From JAAYJR01 sp964545315 (GTDB taxonomy: Bacteria; Bacteroidota; Bacteroidia; Bacteroidales; Prolixibacteraceae): 64,000 nucleotides of DNA. This document shows positions 18,272-26,091 of this stretch, piece by piece. The stretch is taken from NCBI GenBank assembly GCA_964545315.1, contig CAZJGI010000013.1, positions 1 to 64,000 on the forward strand. The letters are read 5' to 3'. A program made the position numbers and the translations under genes. Numbering within the stretch: the stretch's first letter is position 1; every line of letters starts with the position of its first letter. The notes under the pieces are model-generated. The model ran no database searches. It had not been told where the DNA came from and saw nothing but the letters and a program-made list of their open reading frames with translations.

Positions 18272-18886
18272 TTACTCCGCCAGTATCCCTTTCCCCTGCC
18301 TTACAATTTCAACAGAAGTGCCGGTACAATCCACTACTGTGGAAGGTACGAGTTCACCATATCCGCCATCTATAACTATATCGGCAATATCCTGGTACTT
18401 TTCGTAAATTAATTCCGGATCGGTGGTATATTCCAATATTTCATCCTCGTCACGAATTGATGTGGAAAGTATCGGATTGCCAAGTTCACGGACTATTTCA
18501 CGAATGATATTATTATCAGGAATACGAATACCTACAGTCTTTTTTTTACCTTTAAAATATTTAGGAACATTGTTATTAGCTTCAAGTATAAAAGTAAAAG
18601 GCCCGGGAAGATTTTTTTTCATCAGTTTGAAAATAGTGTTTGAGATAGGTTTGGTATAGTCTGACAGATGGCTGAGATCACTGCAAATAAATGAAAAATT
18701 AGCTTTTTCAATCTTTATTCCTTTAAATCGGGCGACTTTTTCAACTGCTTTTGAATTTGTAATATCACAACCCAGCCCGTAAACAGTATCGGTTGGATAG
18801 ATTATAATTCCACCTTCCTGCAAAAGATCCACAACTCGTCTTATATCCCGCGGGTTTGGATTTTCATTATAAATCCTTAACAACAT
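18272..18886 (-). CDS. L-threonylcarbamoyladenylate synthase (Sua5/YciO/YrdC)
   Basis: 204 residues; forms threonylcarbamoyl-AMP from Thr, bicarbonate and ATP, the first step of the t6A37 tRNA modification. The family opening is clear: GGIIIYPTDTVYGLGCDITN, then PGPFTFILEA and the nucleotide-binding VGIRIPDNNII. Short form without the C-terminal Sua5 domain. YciO-type paralogues share these motifs, so whether this is the functional TsaC or the YciO paralogue is not certain. Convergent with trkH and divergent from mnmD. Confidence 0.85.
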   Translation of the reverse strand: MLLRIYNENPNPRDIRRVVDLLQEGGIIIYPTDTVYGLGCDITNSKAVEKVARFKGIKIEKANFSFICSDLSHLSDYTKPISNTIFKLMKKNLPGPFTFILEANNNVPKYFKGKKKTVGIRIPDNNIIREIVRELGNPILSTSIRDEDEILEYTTDPELIYEKYQDIADIVIDGGYGELVPSTVVDCTGTSVEIVRQGKGILAE

Positions 18887-18953
18887 AAACTAAATATTTT
18901 GTTGCGTAAAAATATAATTTTACATTTATTTTAAAGTATATCAATGGATTTTT

Positions 18954-19622
18954 ATGATGGATTGTAAATTAATCACAACAGCTGACGGATCGCATACTTT
19001 GTATGTTCAACAGATAGATGAGCCTTTTCATTCAGTCAATGGGGCTATTACCGAATCTAATCATGTATTTGTAAATAATGGATACTTATTTAGTGATATA
19101 TCCTCTCCTGTGGTTCTCGAAATTGGATTTGGAACAGGATTAAATTGCCTGCTGACAGCTCTTCAGGCTGAAAAATTAAGAAGGCCTACCACTTATTTTG
19201 CAATAGAGAAAAATCCTCTGAAAACAGAACTTGTTCAACAACTTAACTATTGTGATTTACTGCGGGGGGATTCGGAAGATATTTTTTCAAATATACATAA
19301 AGGTGAATGGAGTAAAATGGTGAATATATCTTCTTTTTTTAGATTGCAAAAGCTTCAAATGGATATTACCAATCCCGGATGGAGACTGAGCAAAAGCAGC
19401 GATGTTATCTATTTTGATGCTTTTGGCCCTGATAAACAGGCAGAATTATGGACCAGTCAGATTTTTTCGGACATTTATAAGATGACAAGGGATAATGGGA
19501 TCTTTGTAACCTATAGTGCTAAAGGTGAGGTAAGAAGGCGGTTATCAGCGGTTGGTTTCAAAATGGAACGCCTTCCGGGGCCTCCGGGCAAAAAAGAGAT
19601 GCTTAGGGGAATAAAAATATAA
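18954..19622 (+). CDS. mnmD: MnmD-type tRNA 5-methylaminomethyl-2-thiouridine methyltransferase
   Basis: 222-residue SAM-dependent methyltransferase of the MnmD/DUF752 family, equivalent to the methyltransferase half of MnmC; acts on wobble U34. Motifs: FHSVNGAITESNHVF (family-specific), LEIGFGTGLN (SAM motif I), and FDAFGPDKQAELWT with SAKGEVRRRL near the C-terminus (the usual SxxGxVRR-like finish). No FAD oxidase domain is present, as usual in MnmD. The start is ATG at 18954, with a second ATG immediately after it at 18957. Confidence 0.85.
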   Translation: MMDCKLITTADGSHTLYVQQIDEPFHSVNGAITESNHVFVNNGYLFSDISSPVVLEIGFGTGLNCLLTALQAEKLRRPTTYFAIEKNPLKTELVQQLNYCDLLRGDSEDIFSNIHKGEWSKMVNISSFFRLQKLQMDITNPGWRLSKSSDVIYFDAFGPDKQAELWTSQIFSDIYKMTRDNGIFVTYSAKGEVRRRLSAVGFKMERLPGPPGKKEMLRGIKI

Positions 19623-19696
19623 TCAATAAATTAATTGCCAAAAAATTAAGTTATCTTCGCCATCCATATTTAGAAATATTATTTAATACAATTATC

Positions 19697-20404
19697 ATGA
19701 GAAATTATTTTTATTTATTATTTGCCGGCCTGTTTTTAATTGTTACCATGAGTTGTCAACAGAATAAAAAAGGGGCAGCCATTAAGCTTGAAACCGCTTC
19801 TGATTCAGTAGGATATGCGATTGGGCTTTTAGTAGGGAATAACAATAAAGAACAGATTAAGAATGCGCCTGGTGGAGAAGGTATCAATCTTGATGCCATG
19901 GCTGAAGGATTTCGTATTTCTTCTAACGATGAAACAGGAGCTATCACAGTTGAGGAGGCCGATAAAATTATAAGGTCATTCTTTGAACAAGCCAGTGCAA
20001 AAGAGGGACAGACAAATCTTGAAGCAGGCAATGCCTTTTTGGAACAGAATAAATCCCGTAACGGTGTATCCGTTACTGAAAGCGGCTTGCAATATGAAGT
20101 TCTTAAGCAGGGAGATGGCGGGAAGCCGGGTGCTGCCGACAAGGTTCGGGTTCATTATCATGGAACTCTGATTGACGGAACTGTTTTTGACAGCTCTGTT
20201 GATAGGGGAGAACCGGTAGTTTTTGCTGTGAATCAGGTTATTCCGGGATGGACTGAGGCACTGCAATTGATGGAGGTTGGTTCAAAATGGAAAATTTATA
20301 TTCCCTCAAACCTGGCTTATGGTGAACGTGGAGCTGGTAATGATATAGGTCCAAATTCAATGTTGATATTTGACGTTGAACTGCTGGAGATTGTTAAAAA
20401 CTAA
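19697..20404 (+). CDS. FKBP-type peptidyl-prolyl isomerase, lipoprotein
   Basis: 235 residues. A signal peptide ending in a lipobox-like IVTMSC places the predicted lipidated Cys at 20. Residues about 30-130 form the FKBP N-terminal dimerisation domain (DSVGYAIGLLVGNN; FIFRIS-type helix). From about 135 the FKBP domain follows: VRVHYHGTLIDGTVFDSS, PVVFAVNQVIPGWTEAL and the SNLAYGERGAG loop, with active-site aromatic and Asp residues in place. Works as a periplasmic or membrane-tethered folding helper (Mip/FkpA type). The downstream SGNH hydrolase starts 13 nt after its stop. Confidence 0.9.
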   Translation: MRNYFYLLFAGLFLIVTMSCQQNKKGAAIKLETASDSVGYAIGLLVGNNNKEQIKNAPGGEGINLDAMAEGFRISSNDETGAITVEEADKIIRSFFEQASAKEGQTNLEAGNAFLEQNKSRNGVSVTESGLQYEVLKQGDGGKPGAADKVRVHYHGTLIDGTVFDSSVDRGEPVVFAVNQVIPGWTEALQLMEVGSKWKIYIPSNLAYGERGAGNDIGPNSMLIFDVELLEIVKN

Positions 20405-20417
20405 AATTATTTGTCAA

Positions 20418-21182
20418 GTGAATTTTTCCAGACGACAATTTTTTGTCAGGTCGGCCGCCGGCGCAGCAGCGATGGCGTTTATCCCACAGATTGTTTCTTC
20501 TTGCATAGCCACGGATAAGAAAATCGACAAAAGTAAATATTCGCTTATTCAAAAAGACGATATTATCCTTTTTCAGGGTGATTCAATTACTGATGCGGGA
20601 AGAGAAAAAGAAAAACAGTTACCAAACAATCCGAGGTCATTTGGATCAGGATATGCATTTCTTGCTGCTTCCAAATTGTTAAATGCCCTGGCAGAAAAAA
20701 ATATAACTATTTATAACCGTGGAATTAGCGGTAATAAGGTATATCAGCTTGCGGAGCGCTGGCAGACTGATTGTATTGAGTTGAAACCTGCCTTATTAAG
20801 CATATTGATAGGAGTGAATGATTACTGGCATAAACGAAATAATAAGTATCAGGGAACTGTAGAAATTTATGAGAATGACTATCGTGCTCTTTTGCAACGG
20901 ACTAAAGGTCATTTGCCGGAATTAAAACTGATAATATGCCAACCTTTTGCAGTACAGAATACATCGGCTGTAGACCAAAGTTGGATTGAGCCAATGAAGG
21001 AGTATCAGTCAGTAGCAAAGAGGCTTGCTGATGAGTTCAATGCTGTTTGGGTACCTTTTCAGGAAGTTTTTGATGAGGCTGTTAAATATGCCCCGGGCAC
21101 TTACTGGACCCATGACGGTGTGCATCCCTCAATGGCAGGAGCTCAGCTGATGGCGGAAGCCTGGTTGAGATCTATTGAGTAA
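20418..21182 (+). CDS. SGNH/GDSL-type lipase/esterase, Tat signal
   Basis: 254 residues from the GTG at 20418. This start is preferred because it gives a twin-arginine signal (NFSRRQFFVRSAAGA) ending in a lipobox-like VSSC, whereas the ATG at 20370 lies inside the preceding gene. SGNH blocks: FQGDSITDAG with the nucleophile Ser, GISGNKV with the oxyanion Gly, GVNDYW with Asn, and HDGVHPSMAG with the catalytic Asp and His. Acts on esters, often acetyl groups of polysaccharides, outside the cytoplasm; the substrate is not known. Convergent with transketolase across a shared terminator. Confidence 0.85.
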   Translation: MNFSRRQFFVRSAAGAAAMAFIPQIVSSCIATDKKIDKSKYSLIQKDDIILFQGDSITDAGREKEKQLPNNPRSFGSGYAFLAASKLLNALAEKNITIYNRGISGNKVYQLAERWQTDCIELKPALLSILIGVNDYWHKRNNKYQGTVEIYENDYRALLQRTKGHLPELKLIICQPFAVQNTSAVDQSWIEPMKEYQSVAKRLADEFNAVWVPFQEVFDEAVKYAPGTYWTHDGVHPSMAGAQLMAEAWLRSIE

Positions 21183-21199
21183 GAAAGAAAAAAACAGAA

Positions 21200-21232
21200 G
21201 TAAAAATGATGCTGTTAAAGCATCATTTTTAC
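21200..21232. terminator. bidirectional terminator overlapping the transketolase stop
   Basis: Perfect 14-bp stem GTAAAAATGATGCT with its complement around GTTAA. It lies 17 nt after the SGNH stop. The transketolase stop codon (minus strand, 21215-21217) sits in its loop, so the last transketolase codons form part of the hairpin. The A/T-rich outer stem gives a U-run in both directions. Confidence 0.8.
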
Positions 21233-23242
21233 TTGATTATATACATTTTCAGCATTAAATCCCAGCTTTTCATCCAGGACTTTATATGGAGCTGAATAAC
21301 CAAAGGTTTCCATTCCCCATGTTTTTCCGTTTTCACCAACAAGCCCGGCCAGCGTGACAGGCAATCCTGCTGTTAGTCCAAATCTTGGAATACCTGCCGG
21401 TAAAACGCTTTGCTGGTATTCTTCAGTCTGGTTTCTGAATACTCCTTCTGAAGGTGCTGAAACCACCTGGACTTTAAGATTATCCCTTTCAGCCAGCAGT
21501 CCGGCACTTTCAACAAGGGTTGATACTTCTGATCCGCTTGCCACAAGTACAACATCTGGTTTGCCTTCAGGTTTAATAACCACATATGCTCCTTTCTCTG
21601 ACTGAAGTGCGGAATGATAAGCGTTTCCCTTAACAGGAAGGCTTGTAACATTTTGACGGGAAAGGATCAGTGCAGTGGGAGTTAAACTATTTTCGATTGC
21701 CATCTTCCATGCTACAGTTGTTTCCTGTGCATCGGCCGGCCGAATTACCAGCATACTGTTTTTGCCATTATGATTTTTTAATTTCTCCATCAGCCTGATC
21801 TGTGCTTCCTGTTCAACAGGCTGGTGTGTGGGGCCGTCTTCTCCCACACGGAATGCATCATGTGTCCATACATACTTCACAGGAAGCTCCATTAGGGCAG
21901 CCAGACGCACAGCAGGTTTCATGTAATCAGAGAAAACAAAGAACGTTCCACACACAGGAATAACTCCGCCATGGGCAGCCATACCATTAGCCATACAAGC
22001 CATTGTTAACTCGCTTACTCCAACCTGTAAAAACGATCCGCTGAAATCACCTTTTTTAAATGCTTTTGTCTTTTTCAGGAATGAGTCTGTTTTATCTGAA
22101 TTTGAAAGGTCTGCAGAAGCTACTATTAAATTTTCAATATTTGAGGCCATAGCAGCCAATACAGTTCCGGAGGCACCTCTGGTGGCTGAATTAGCTTTTT
22201 GCTCAACAGTTGAAAAATCAAAACCAATAACTCCGTTTGAGAAAAATTGACGAAGTTTTACTGCTAATTCAGGATTTTCAGATTCCCATATTTTTTGTAG
22301 TTCTTTTTTCTCCCTTGCTGTTATAATTAATTCTTCTCTTCTTTTTGCATAAAGTTCATGCACATCACTGAAAATTTTGAATGGATCTTCAGGGTTACCT
22401 CCCAGGTTTTCTATTGTTTTTGAGAATGAAGCACCTGCACCTGACAGAGGCATACCATGTGTGGATGTCTGGCGTTCAAATGAATTACCTGTCTCATTGA
22501 GGGCACCTTTGCCCATAATAGTTTTACCAATAATAAGAGTTGGCCTTTCATTTTCTGCAGTGGCCTTTTTTAATGCATCTCTTATCTGACCAGGGTCATT
22601 CCCGTTAATTTCCATAACGTTCCATCCCCAGGCACTGTATTTTTTTGCTGTATCTTCTGCAGTTACTTCATCCGTTTCAGTGGATAACTGAATATCATTG
22701 GAATCGTAAAACATTATCAGATTGCTCAATCCGAGAAAACCAGCTATACGCCCTGCACCCTGTGATACCTCTTCCTGGATACCCCCGTCCGAAATGAATG
22801 TATAAATTTTATGTGACATCCATTCTCCGAAGCGTGCTGTAAGGAACCTTTCTGCGATAGCAGCTCCTACAGCCATTGTATGTCCCTGTCCCAGAGGCCC
22901 TGAAGTATTTTCAATTCCTCTCTTAACATCTATTTCCGGATGGCCTGGAGTTACGCTTCCCCATTGCCTGAAATTTTTCAGGTCCTCAATGGTATAAAAA
23001 CCTGCTAAAGCGAGAACTGAGTACATCATAGGTGACATATGACCCGGATCGAGAAAGAATCTGTCACGGTTGATCCAGGTCATATCTGAAGGATCGTAAT
23101 TTAAAAATTCAGAATAGAGAATGTTAATAAAATCAGCGCCTCCCATTGCTCCGCCGGGATGGCCGGATTTAGCCTTCTCTACCATTGACGCAGACAGAAT
23201 TCTGATATTATCTGCTGCTCTGGTCTCAATTCGTTTGTTCAT
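21215..23242 (-). CDS. tkt: transketolase
   Basis: 675-residue full-length thiamine-diphosphate enzyme of the pentose phosphate pathway (two-carbon ketol transfer). Motifs: SGHPGGAMGGADF near the N-terminus, GPLGQGHTMAVG, the ThDP motif starting SDGGIQEE (GDG variant) and ending around NLIMFYDSND, then the pyrimidine domain with DGPTHQPVEQEAQIR and the C-terminal domain ending in YSAPYKVL. I use the ATG at 23242 (MNKRIETRAADNIR); the frame extends upstream to 23287 but without family similarity. The upstream gene on the same strand is D-3-phosphoglycerate dehydrogenase, 105 nt away. Confidence 0.93.
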   Translation of the reverse strand: MNKRIETRAADNIRILSASMVEKAKSGHPGGAMGGADFINILYSEFLNYDPSDMTWINRDRFFLDPGHMSPMMYSVLALAGFYTIEDLKNFRQWGSVTPGHPEIDVKRGIENTSGPLGQGHTMAVGAAIAERFLTARFGEWMSHKIYTFISDGGIQEEVSQGAGRIAGFLGLSNLIMFYDSNDIQLSTETDEVTAEDTAKKYSAWGWNVMEINGNDPGQIRDALKKATAENERPTLIIGKTIMGKGALNETGNSFERQTSTHGMPLSGAGASFSKTIENLGGNPEDPFKIFSDVHELYAKRREELIITAREKKELQKIWESENPELAVKLRQFFSNGVIGFDFSTVEQKANSATRGASGTVLAAMASNIENLIVASADLSNSDKTDSFLKKTKAFKKGDFSGSFLQVGVSELTMACMANGMAAHGGVIPVCGTFFVFSDYMKPAVRLAALMELPVKYVWTHDAFRVGEDGPTHQPVEQEAQIRLMEKLKNHNGKNSMLVIRPADAQETTVAWKMAIENSLTPTALILSRQNVTSLPVKGNAYHSALQSEKGAYVVIKPEGKPDVVLVASGSEVSTLVESAGLLAERDNLKVQVVSAPSEGVFRNQTEEYQQSVLPAGIPRFGLTAGLPVTLAGLVGENGKTWGMETFGYSAPYKVLDEKLGFNAENVYNQVKMML

Positions 23243-23347
23243 GCTAGTATATTTAGAATTTTTATTAATTTGCTGTTTCCAGATCACCCCAAAAATAATA
23301 AAAAAGAGGAAACAAACAGTTCCCCCTTTATGTCAGTTATGATTGTT

Positions 23348-24520
23348 TCATTCCTGAATGATCCTTACCATTAACACACCTTCGATTGCCTGAAGCTTAG
23401 CCTTAATATTTTCATCTATTTTACTCTGTGTAAGATCAATAATATTGTATGCAATATCTTCATGTTTTTTGTTGAGCATATTATCAATATTAAGGTTTTC
23501 TGATGCCAGTATTTTAGATATTTGGCTGACCATATTGGGAATATTTTTGTTAGCTATTAATATTCTGGTACCACCGTTTCTGTCCATAGATGCCTCGGGA
23601 AAATTAACCGAATTTTTAATTGTTCCCTCTTCGAGGAAGTCTCTCAACTGGTTAACTGCCATAATTGCACAATTGGTTTCTGATTCTTTTGTTGATGCTC
23701 CCAGGTGGGGAATCGAGATAACTTTATCCATCTTCAGGCTTTCTTCATCGGGAAAGTCTGTAACATAACGGGCAACTATTCCTCCATCAATAGCCTCTTT
23801 CAGGTCTGCATTATTGACTAATCCACCCCTGGCAAAATTAAGAAGCCGTACCCCTTTTTTCATCATACCGAATTTTTCTTTATTTATATAGCCTTTGGTG
23901 TCGGGATTCAGAGGTATATTAAGTGTGACATAATCAGCTTTACCCAGGATTGCCTGAATACCCTCAACCCACTTAACCTGGTTGCTGAGTTGGAGTGCCT
24001 GTTTAACCGACATGTAAGGGTCATATCCTATTACTTTCATTCCAAGGGCATTGGCTGCATTGGCAACGAGTACCCCAATAGCTCCCAGTCCTATTACTGC
24101 CAGCGTTTTTCCCTGTATTTCCTGTCCGGCAAAACTATTTTTTCCTGCCTCTACTAATGCCGGAATTTCATCTCCTTTACCAATCAGGCTTTTTGCCCAT
24201 ATTACAGACTCAGTAATATCCCTGGAGGATAAGAGAAGACCTGCTATAACCAGTTCCTTAACACCGTTGGCATTTGCACCAGGTGTGTTAAACACTACTA
24301 TTCCCTTTTCTGTACACTTGCTGATTGGAATATTATTAACACCTGCTCCCGCACGGGCAACTGCTTTTAATGAGGTGGGAAGTTCCATGTCATGCATTTT
24401 GAAACTTCTTAAAACGATTGCATCCGGATTTGGTATTTCACTTGCAATTTCATAGTTGTCCAACGGGAAAAGGCTTAATCCGTCAGGATCAATTTTATTT
24501 AACGTCTGAATTTTAAACAT
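23348..24520 (-). CDS. serA: D-3-phosphoglycerate dehydrogenase
   Basis: About 390 residues; first step of serine synthesis from 3-phosphoglycerate. D-2-hydroxyacid dehydrogenase features: ARAGAGVNNIP, the NAD motif VIGLGAIGVLVANAA, NFARGGLVNN with the conserved Arg, and SIPHLGAST with the catalytic His. An ACT-like regulatory tail follows from about 315 (TRILIANKNIPNMVSQISK). Start at ATG 24520; an upstream in-frame ATG at 24553 adds only a Lys/Phe-rich stretch. serC is not adjacent, so the exact substrate rests on family resemblance. Confidence 0.85.
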   Translation of the reverse strand: MFKIQTLNKIDPDGLSLFPLDNYEIASEIPNPDAIVLRSFKMHDMELPTSLKAVARAGAGVNNIPISKCTEKGIVVFNTPGANANGVKELVIAGLLLSSRDITESVIWAKSLIGKGDEIPALVEAGKNSFAGQEIQGKTLAVIGLGAIGVLVANAANALGMKVIGYDPYMSVKQALQLSNQVKWVEGIQAILGKADYVTLNIPLNPDTKGYINKEKFGMMKKGVRLLNFARGGLVNNADLKEAIDGGIVARYVTDFPDEESLKMDKVISIPHLGASTKESETNCAIMAVNQLRDFLEEGTIKNSVNFPEASMDRNGGTRILIANKNIPNMVSQISKILASENLNIDNMLNKKHEDIAYNIIDLTQSKIDENIKAKLQAIEGVLMVRIIQE

Positions 24521-24642
24521 TTGCTTTTTTTTAAGTTTGAAAAATTTTTGCATTAATTACAAATATCAGTAATTTATCTCATGATTATTATTGATGATCG
24601 TGGTAAGTTTTTAATATGAAATTAACATTAAGAGAATTAATA

Positions 24643-25476
24643 TTAATTTAGCTGTATCTTAGCAAAAACCGGTAAGTGATCGGAAGGAAATCTCTTCTCT
24701 TTCATGTCAGTGAGAGTTGCGTGCTTTAAAACTTTAATATTTCCATGGACAAAAATATAATCAATTCTCCTGTCCAGCTCTGCATCAATTTTGAAGCCAT
24801 TATATGTTCCCACAGGGCCGTATGGAGGTTCCTTTGCAATGTCCCTGCTGTCCGTTAAGGTTTTCCTGATAAGTGAAATTGGTTCCTGATCCGGAGTCAG
24901 GTTGAAATCTCCGGTTAATATCACTGGCAGGTTTTTATTATAGGTCATCTCTTCTATTCTGTTACGAATTAAAACAGCTGAATTTTTTCTTGCTTCCATT
25001 CCCCTGTGGTCAAAGTGAGTGTTCAGGAACAGGAACTGTTTGCCTGTTACTTTAGACTGAAACCTTCCCCAGGTAACCAGGCGGTTACATGCAGCATCCC
25101 ATCCTAATCCGGGCTTTTCAGGTGTCTCTGATAACCAGAAGTTACCATTTTCGAGTAGTATGAATTTTGATGGGTTGTAGAAAATCGGACAAAATTCTCC
25201 TTTCTTAATGCCGTCATCCCGTCCTACACCAAACCATTTGTAATTACTCATATCTTTTTCTAAATCTGTCATTTGTTCGTAGAGGACTTCCTGCAGCCCG
25301 AAAATATCGGCATCATGAAACATTAATAATGCAGATACCATTTTCGACCTGTTTGGCCAGGCATTGATTCCGTCACTGGCTGTATTTAGCCTGATATTAT
25401 AAGATACTACATTAAGCTGCTGCGAATACAGACAGACCGGAACAAAGAATAAAAGAATTAAAATGTATTTTTTCAT
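24643..25476 (-). CDS. secreted endonuclease/exonuclease/phosphatase family protein
   Basis: 277 residues with a signal peptide (KKYILILLFFVPVCLYSQ). The EEP fold is evident: VVSYNIRLNT at the start of the domain, FGLQEVLYEQ with the metal-binding Glu, FLNTHFDHRG, ILTGDFNLTP with the catalytic Asp and Asn, DYIFVHG, and the closing FPSDHLPVFAKI with the active-site Asp-His. Probably a metal-dependent phosphodiesterase working outside the cytoplasm; the substrate could be nucleic acid, inositol phosphate or phospholipid. Standalone gene followed by a long non-coding region upstream. Confidence 0.85.
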   Translation of the reverse strand: MKKYILILLFFVPVCLYSQQLNVVSYNIRLNTASDGINAWPNRSKMVSALLMFHDADIFGLQEVLYEQMTDLEKDMSNYKWFGVGRDDGIKKGEFCPIFYNPSKFILLENGNFWLSETPEKPGLGWDAACNRLVTWGRFQSKVTGKQFLFLNTHFDHRGMEARKNSAVLIRNRIEEMTYNKNLPVILTGDFNLTPDQEPISLIRKTLTDSRDIAKEPPYGPVGTYNGFKIDAELDRRIDYIFVHGNIKVLKHATLTDMKEKRFPSDHLPVFAKIQLN

Positions 25477-25516
25477 TCGAATATAACTTAGTTAAACATT
25501 TATATAAAATCTCAAT

Positions 25517-25640
25517 CCGTTCGCTTAAGCGAACGGCAAAGAATAAGAACTTAAACTGATGTTACAACCAGATCGAAGATTGATCCGATTCTGTTTGCTT
25601 TAGCAATTCACAAAACTGCAATGAAAGTAATAAATTTTAA
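25517..25640. repeat. isolated copy of the 4.8-kb hairpin element
   Basis: CCGTTCGCTTAAGCGAACGG at 25517-25536, followed by CAAAGAATAAG, matches hairpin B and its CAAAGGATAA partner arm. About 50 nt later, TGTTTGCTTTAGCAATTCACAAAACTG and a GCAATGAAAGTAA-like tail resemble a decayed hairpin B plus the array spacer. This is therefore a dispersed, mutated member of the family in another intergenic region. Confidence 0.7.
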
Positions 25641-25645
25641 TCAAA

Positions 25646-25676
25646 AAAAAGGGATCCTGAAATGGAATCCCTTTTT
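25646..25676. terminator. A/T-flanked terminator hairpin
   Basis: AAAAAGGGAT pairs with ATCCCTTTTT (10 bp) around an 11-nt loop, giving a U-run on either strand. No gene ends close to it on the plus strand; it may back up the hydrogenase terminator or stop read-through toward the endonuclease gene. Confidence 0.65.
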
Positions 25677-25931
25677 ATGACGCCCTTTTTTAAAACCAAA
25701 TAGTAATATTACTTTTGAGTAATACGTTTATCTTCCCTAAATATTTTTTCAATAACTGACACTAATATTTAACAAAAAATAATCCAAAAATAACAAGTAG
25801 CTTATTTATAGAAAATTATGCTTTTCCAGATGGTTTTAATGTGTTTCATTTTGGGAATTTATTATAGTATTGGGATAAAAAGGCGACTATTAATATATAG
25901 TATCTTTTTGTTTAGTTTAACTTAAAAACTC

Positions 25932-26020
25932 ACCGTTTTTAACGGTTGGCGCGGATTTGTAATCCGTGCCATTTCTGCCATTGGTAAATAACGATATGGT
26001 CCGGATTACAAATCCGAACC
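25932..26020. repeat. paired hairpins of the GCGGATTTGTAATCCG type
   Basis: Hairpin 1 at 25948-25970: GGCG CGGATT TGT AATCCG TGCC, 10 paired bases including one G-T. Hairpin 2 at 25998-26020: GGT CCGGATT ACA AATCCGA ACC. They are inverted copies of each other (loops TGT and ACA), 27 nt apart, so the pair can also fold into one long cruciform. A small ACCGTT-TTT-AACGGT hairpin precedes them at 25932-25946. The family is unrelated in sequence to the array at 4.8 kb but has the same architecture. Confidence 0.75.
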
Positions 26021-26031
26021 AGCGGGGATTA

Positions 26032-26070
26032 AAAATAAACAGCCCTGAAAAATTCAGGGCTGTTTATTTT
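26032..26070. terminator. strong terminator of the hydrogenase operon
   Basis: Perfect 18-bp stem (AAAATAAACAGCCCTGAA with its complement) with an AAA loop, 22 nt beyond the hndD stop on the minus strand. The outer A/T part supplies a U-rich tract in both directions. Confidence 0.85.
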
Positions 26071-26091
26071 CAAACTGTTTTATAAGTTCTA

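Larger units (their letters stand above)
25477..26031. other. non-coding stretch with repeats
   Basis: Region of about 550 bp between the start of the endonuclease gene and the end of the hydrogenase operon, both on the minus strand. It contains a degenerate copy of the hairpin array element, a terminator, and a second family of paired hairpins, all listed separately. The AT-rich interval 25680-25930 shows no ORF of note. Confidence 0.7.
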
